Positions 62,475 to 64,000 of a stretch of DNA of 64,000 nucleotides are shown here, in pieces. The position numbers and the translations under genes are program-made. Every line of letters begins with the position of its first letter. Position 1 is the first letter of the stretch. The DNA is from Streptomyces sp. TLI_235 (GTDB lineage Bacteria > Actinomycetota > Actinomycetes > Streptomycetales > Streptomycetaceae): NCBI GenBank assembly GCA_002300355.1, contig NSGV01000006.1, forward strand, positions 33,096 to 97,095. The letters are read 5' to 3'. Under the pieces are notes generated by a model, which was not told the origin of the DNA, did no database searches, and was given only the letters and a program-made list of their open reading frames with translations.

Positions 62475-63300
62475 ATGACCACAGCACGTTCGCCGAGCCC
62501 GTCCCGCCGTCGCGATGCCCACGCCGGCCCCTCCGCCCCGTCGCACCGCGATCCCGCCCGAGCCGGAGGGCGTCCTGAAGCGGATGCGCTTCCCCTATCT
62601 CCGCAAGCCGCCCCCGACGTGCTGGCCACCGCCCGCACCCAACGCTGGACCCGGCCGAGTGTTGAGGATCCTGCTGGAGGCGAGATCAAGGGCCGCGACG
62701 AGGCGACCAGGCGCAACCACCGCAAGCAGGCCAACTTGCCGTCCGGCAAGACCTTCGAGTCCTGGAAGGAGGAGGACTCCTCCATCCCGCTGCCCACCCA
62801 GCACGCCCTGATGACCCTCGAATGGGTCGGCCGGGCGGAGAATTTGGCTGTCACGGAGCCGTCGGGGACGGGCAAGAGCCACTTCGCCGAGGCCCTCGCT
62901 CACAAGGCCATCGATGTCGGCATGCAGGTCTGCTGGTTCACCCTGGAGTCGCTGACCGCCACCCTCGGACGGGCCGCCGTCGACAACTCGGTCGCCCGGG
63001 CCGTCGCCAAGATCACCCGATGCGACCTCATCGTGGTCGACGACATCGGCATGCTGCCCTGCGGCCAGACCGCCGCCGAGGCGTTCTACCGGGTGATCGA
63101 TGCCGCTTACGAACGCCGATCGGTGATCGTGACCTCGAACCTTCATCCGTCAGGATTCGACTCGATCATGCCCAAGACACTCGCCACCGCAGCCGTCGAC
63201 CGGCTCCTGCACCACGCCCACATCATCCTGACCGAGGGCTCCAGCCTCCGCCTCACCCAGGCGACCACCGGCAAGGGCGTCGTCCGCTCGCCCCATGATG
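62475..63300 (+). pseudogene. IS21-like istB (second type), frameshifted and 3'-altered
   Basis: ATG 62475 follows GGAAAGGACC. One frame has IPPEPEGVLKRMRFPYLRK and VLRILLEA, another has EIKGRDEATRRNHRKQANLP, VTEPSGTGKSHFAEALAHKA, LIVVDDIGMLPCG and RLLHHAHIILTEGSSLRLTQ. The usual first Gly of the Walker loop (GPSGTGKS in relatives) is Glu here. The end GKGVVRSPHDGANV reads on without the normal stop. Several breaks and this substitution suggest an inactive helper ATPase. Confidence 0.75.
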
Positions 63301-63321
63301 GAGCCAACGTAGTCCGTCGCG

Positions 63322-63699
63322 TCAGGAGCCGGCTGCTGCGGTCTGCTCAGCCGCGGTGCTCGCCCGCCACTCGTCCAGCAACCGGAAGAACGCCTCCAGC
63401 GACGGCACGTCCTCGGCATGGTCCGTGATTGCCCGGGCCCAACCACACGACATCGACCAACCGTGATTCCCGCGCAGCCACTGCGCGAACGGACCGACCG
63501 GGCTGAGACCGGAGTGCTCATCGATGCCGTGCACATGCAACGCGATGCCATAGCCGTTGAGCAACGTCATCAGCTCCTCCAACGAGCCGTTGCGAACGAA
63601 CATCGCAGGTCGCAGCCGCACGTGCTCAAGGACGTCATAGACATCCCGGCATTCGTCGATGGGCTTGGGCTTCGGGCGGTCCCCGGGATCAGCTGACAC
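63322..63699 (-). CDS. hypothetical protein, passenger between the ISL3 copies
   Basis: A 125-residue protein: DVYDVLEHVRLRPAMFVRNG, SLEELMTLLNGYGIALHVHG, SMSCGWARAITDHAEDVPSL. The RPAMFV plus long-range GYGIALHVHG pattern is familiar from streptomycete hypothetical proteins of unknown function, some near toxin or immunity genes. It is intact and inside the block flanked by the inverted repeats, so it could be cargo. Start ATG 63699 is a best guess. Confidence 0.65.
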   Translation of the reverse strand: MSADPGDRPKPKPIDECRDVYDVLEHVRLRPAMFVRNGSLEELMTLLNGYGIALHVHGIDEHSGLSPVGPFAQWLRGNHGWSMSCGWARAITDHAEDVPSLEAFFRLLDEWRASTAAEQTAAAGS

Positions 63700-63750
63700 C
63701 AGCCCACCCTACGTTGACGAGCCCGACCGAGTGACTACTTGTCACACCGC

Positions 63751-63810
63751 GCAGGGAGATCAGGTGTCCGCCGGAAAGGACCTGAAATGTCCGCCTACGA
63801 GGATCTCGGC
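63751..63810 (+). repeat. inverted repeat at right edge of the IS21-like block
   Basis: Partner of 60683-60750 in opposite orientation. It contains two TGTCCGC units (GTGTCCGCCGGAAAGG, AAATGTCCGCC) as expected for IS21-type multiple end repeats. It abuts the second ISL3 copy at 63811. Confidence 0.65.
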
Positions 63811-64000
63811 GGCTCTGGCGTGACTTCCGTGAAAGCCGCCCGTGGTGATCTTCAGGACGCGAGGAGTACGCGCTTGCGGAGAAGGTCGAGCTTGGCGCGT
63901 CCGAACATCTGCCTCTTGAGCATCTTGATCCGGTTGACGTGACCCTCGACGGGGCCGGAGTTCCAGCGGAGCGTGAGGCCGGCCATGACAGCGTCCCAGT
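63811..64000 (-). mobile_element. ISL3-family element, second copy, cut by window edge
   Basis: From GGCTCTGGCGTGACTTCCGT at 63811 the sequence is the reverse complement of 60493-60682 (by eye identical over the visible 190 bp), including the 3' end of the transposase. The element continues past the window. The two copies are in inverted orientation and could mobilise the 3.1 kb between them. Confidence 0.85.

Noticed and set aside
60551..62875. Minus-strand frame of 774 codons over the IS21-like block
   Set aside because: Antisense to clear istA/istB segments and rich in Arg/Ser/Pro without domains.

Overview
The window is very GC-rich actinobacterial DNA. WhiB, an Rpf-type transglycosylase with LysM, DUF4193, GntR/UTRA regulators, RsbW-like ATPases, TraB/FtsK-type transfer genes and IS families common in streptomycetes together point to Streptomyces or a close relative such as Kitasatospora. 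The mixture of plasmid-type genes, orphan regulators, nested transposable elements and broken genes fits a linear plasmid or a chromosome arm rather than core chromosome.

Layout. 1-6.2 kb: a PIN-like protein cut by the window edge, DUF4193, a CoiA-like protein, a secreted Rpf/LysM protein, a ribbon-helix-helix/PIN toxin-antitoxin pair with a palindromic operator, and small proteins. 7.2-9.0 kb: an ECF sigma factor, a 60-residue partner ORF, a strong terminator and a hairpin-dense stretch without a protein gene. 9.3-18.3 kb: a large MobF relaxase-helicase, two accessory genes and a frameshifted UvrD-like helicase. 18.8-22.5 kb: SANT/Myb-like small proteins, then an operon with an RsbW-like ATPase divergent from a GntR/UTRA repressor across CTAG-type operators. 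22.6-26.6 kb: a winged-helix/zinc-ribbon protein, a fold-type III PLP decarboxylase and its GntR repressor with two matching 18-bp operators. 26.7-33.7 kb: a conjugation block of small ORFs, Spd-like membrane proteins, a TraB/FtsK translocase and a 711-residue coiled-coil membrane protein.

33.7-43 kb is a pile of mobile elements: an IS5 remnant; an IS701-type IS inserted at CTAG in a decayed IS3; a caspase-fold-like gene lacking the catalytic residues; and an IS21 whose istB is split by a 2.7-kb element. That element has 14-bp terminal inverted repeats and a translationally coupled operon of two HTH-like proteins and a large serine recombinase. 43-48 kb: two Uma2-like nucleases, a second RsbW-like ATPase/GntR pair with a perfect 32-bp palindrome between its genes, a cupin remnant and a tyrosine recombinase. 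48-58.7 kb: a cis-prenyltransferase, then frameshifted genes (helicase-associated repeats, alpha/beta hydrolase, DUF5317, APC permease, a hypothetical gene), WhiB and an IS630. 59-64 kb: two ISL3 copies in inverted orientation around a degenerate IS21-like element.

Many genes from about 16.8 to 20 kb and from 46 to 63 kb are split between frames. In many of them, adding or removing one G or C in a short G/C run restores a sensible protein. The sequence cannot say whether this is uncorrected homopolymer error or real decay; such genes are marked as pseudogenes with that caveat.
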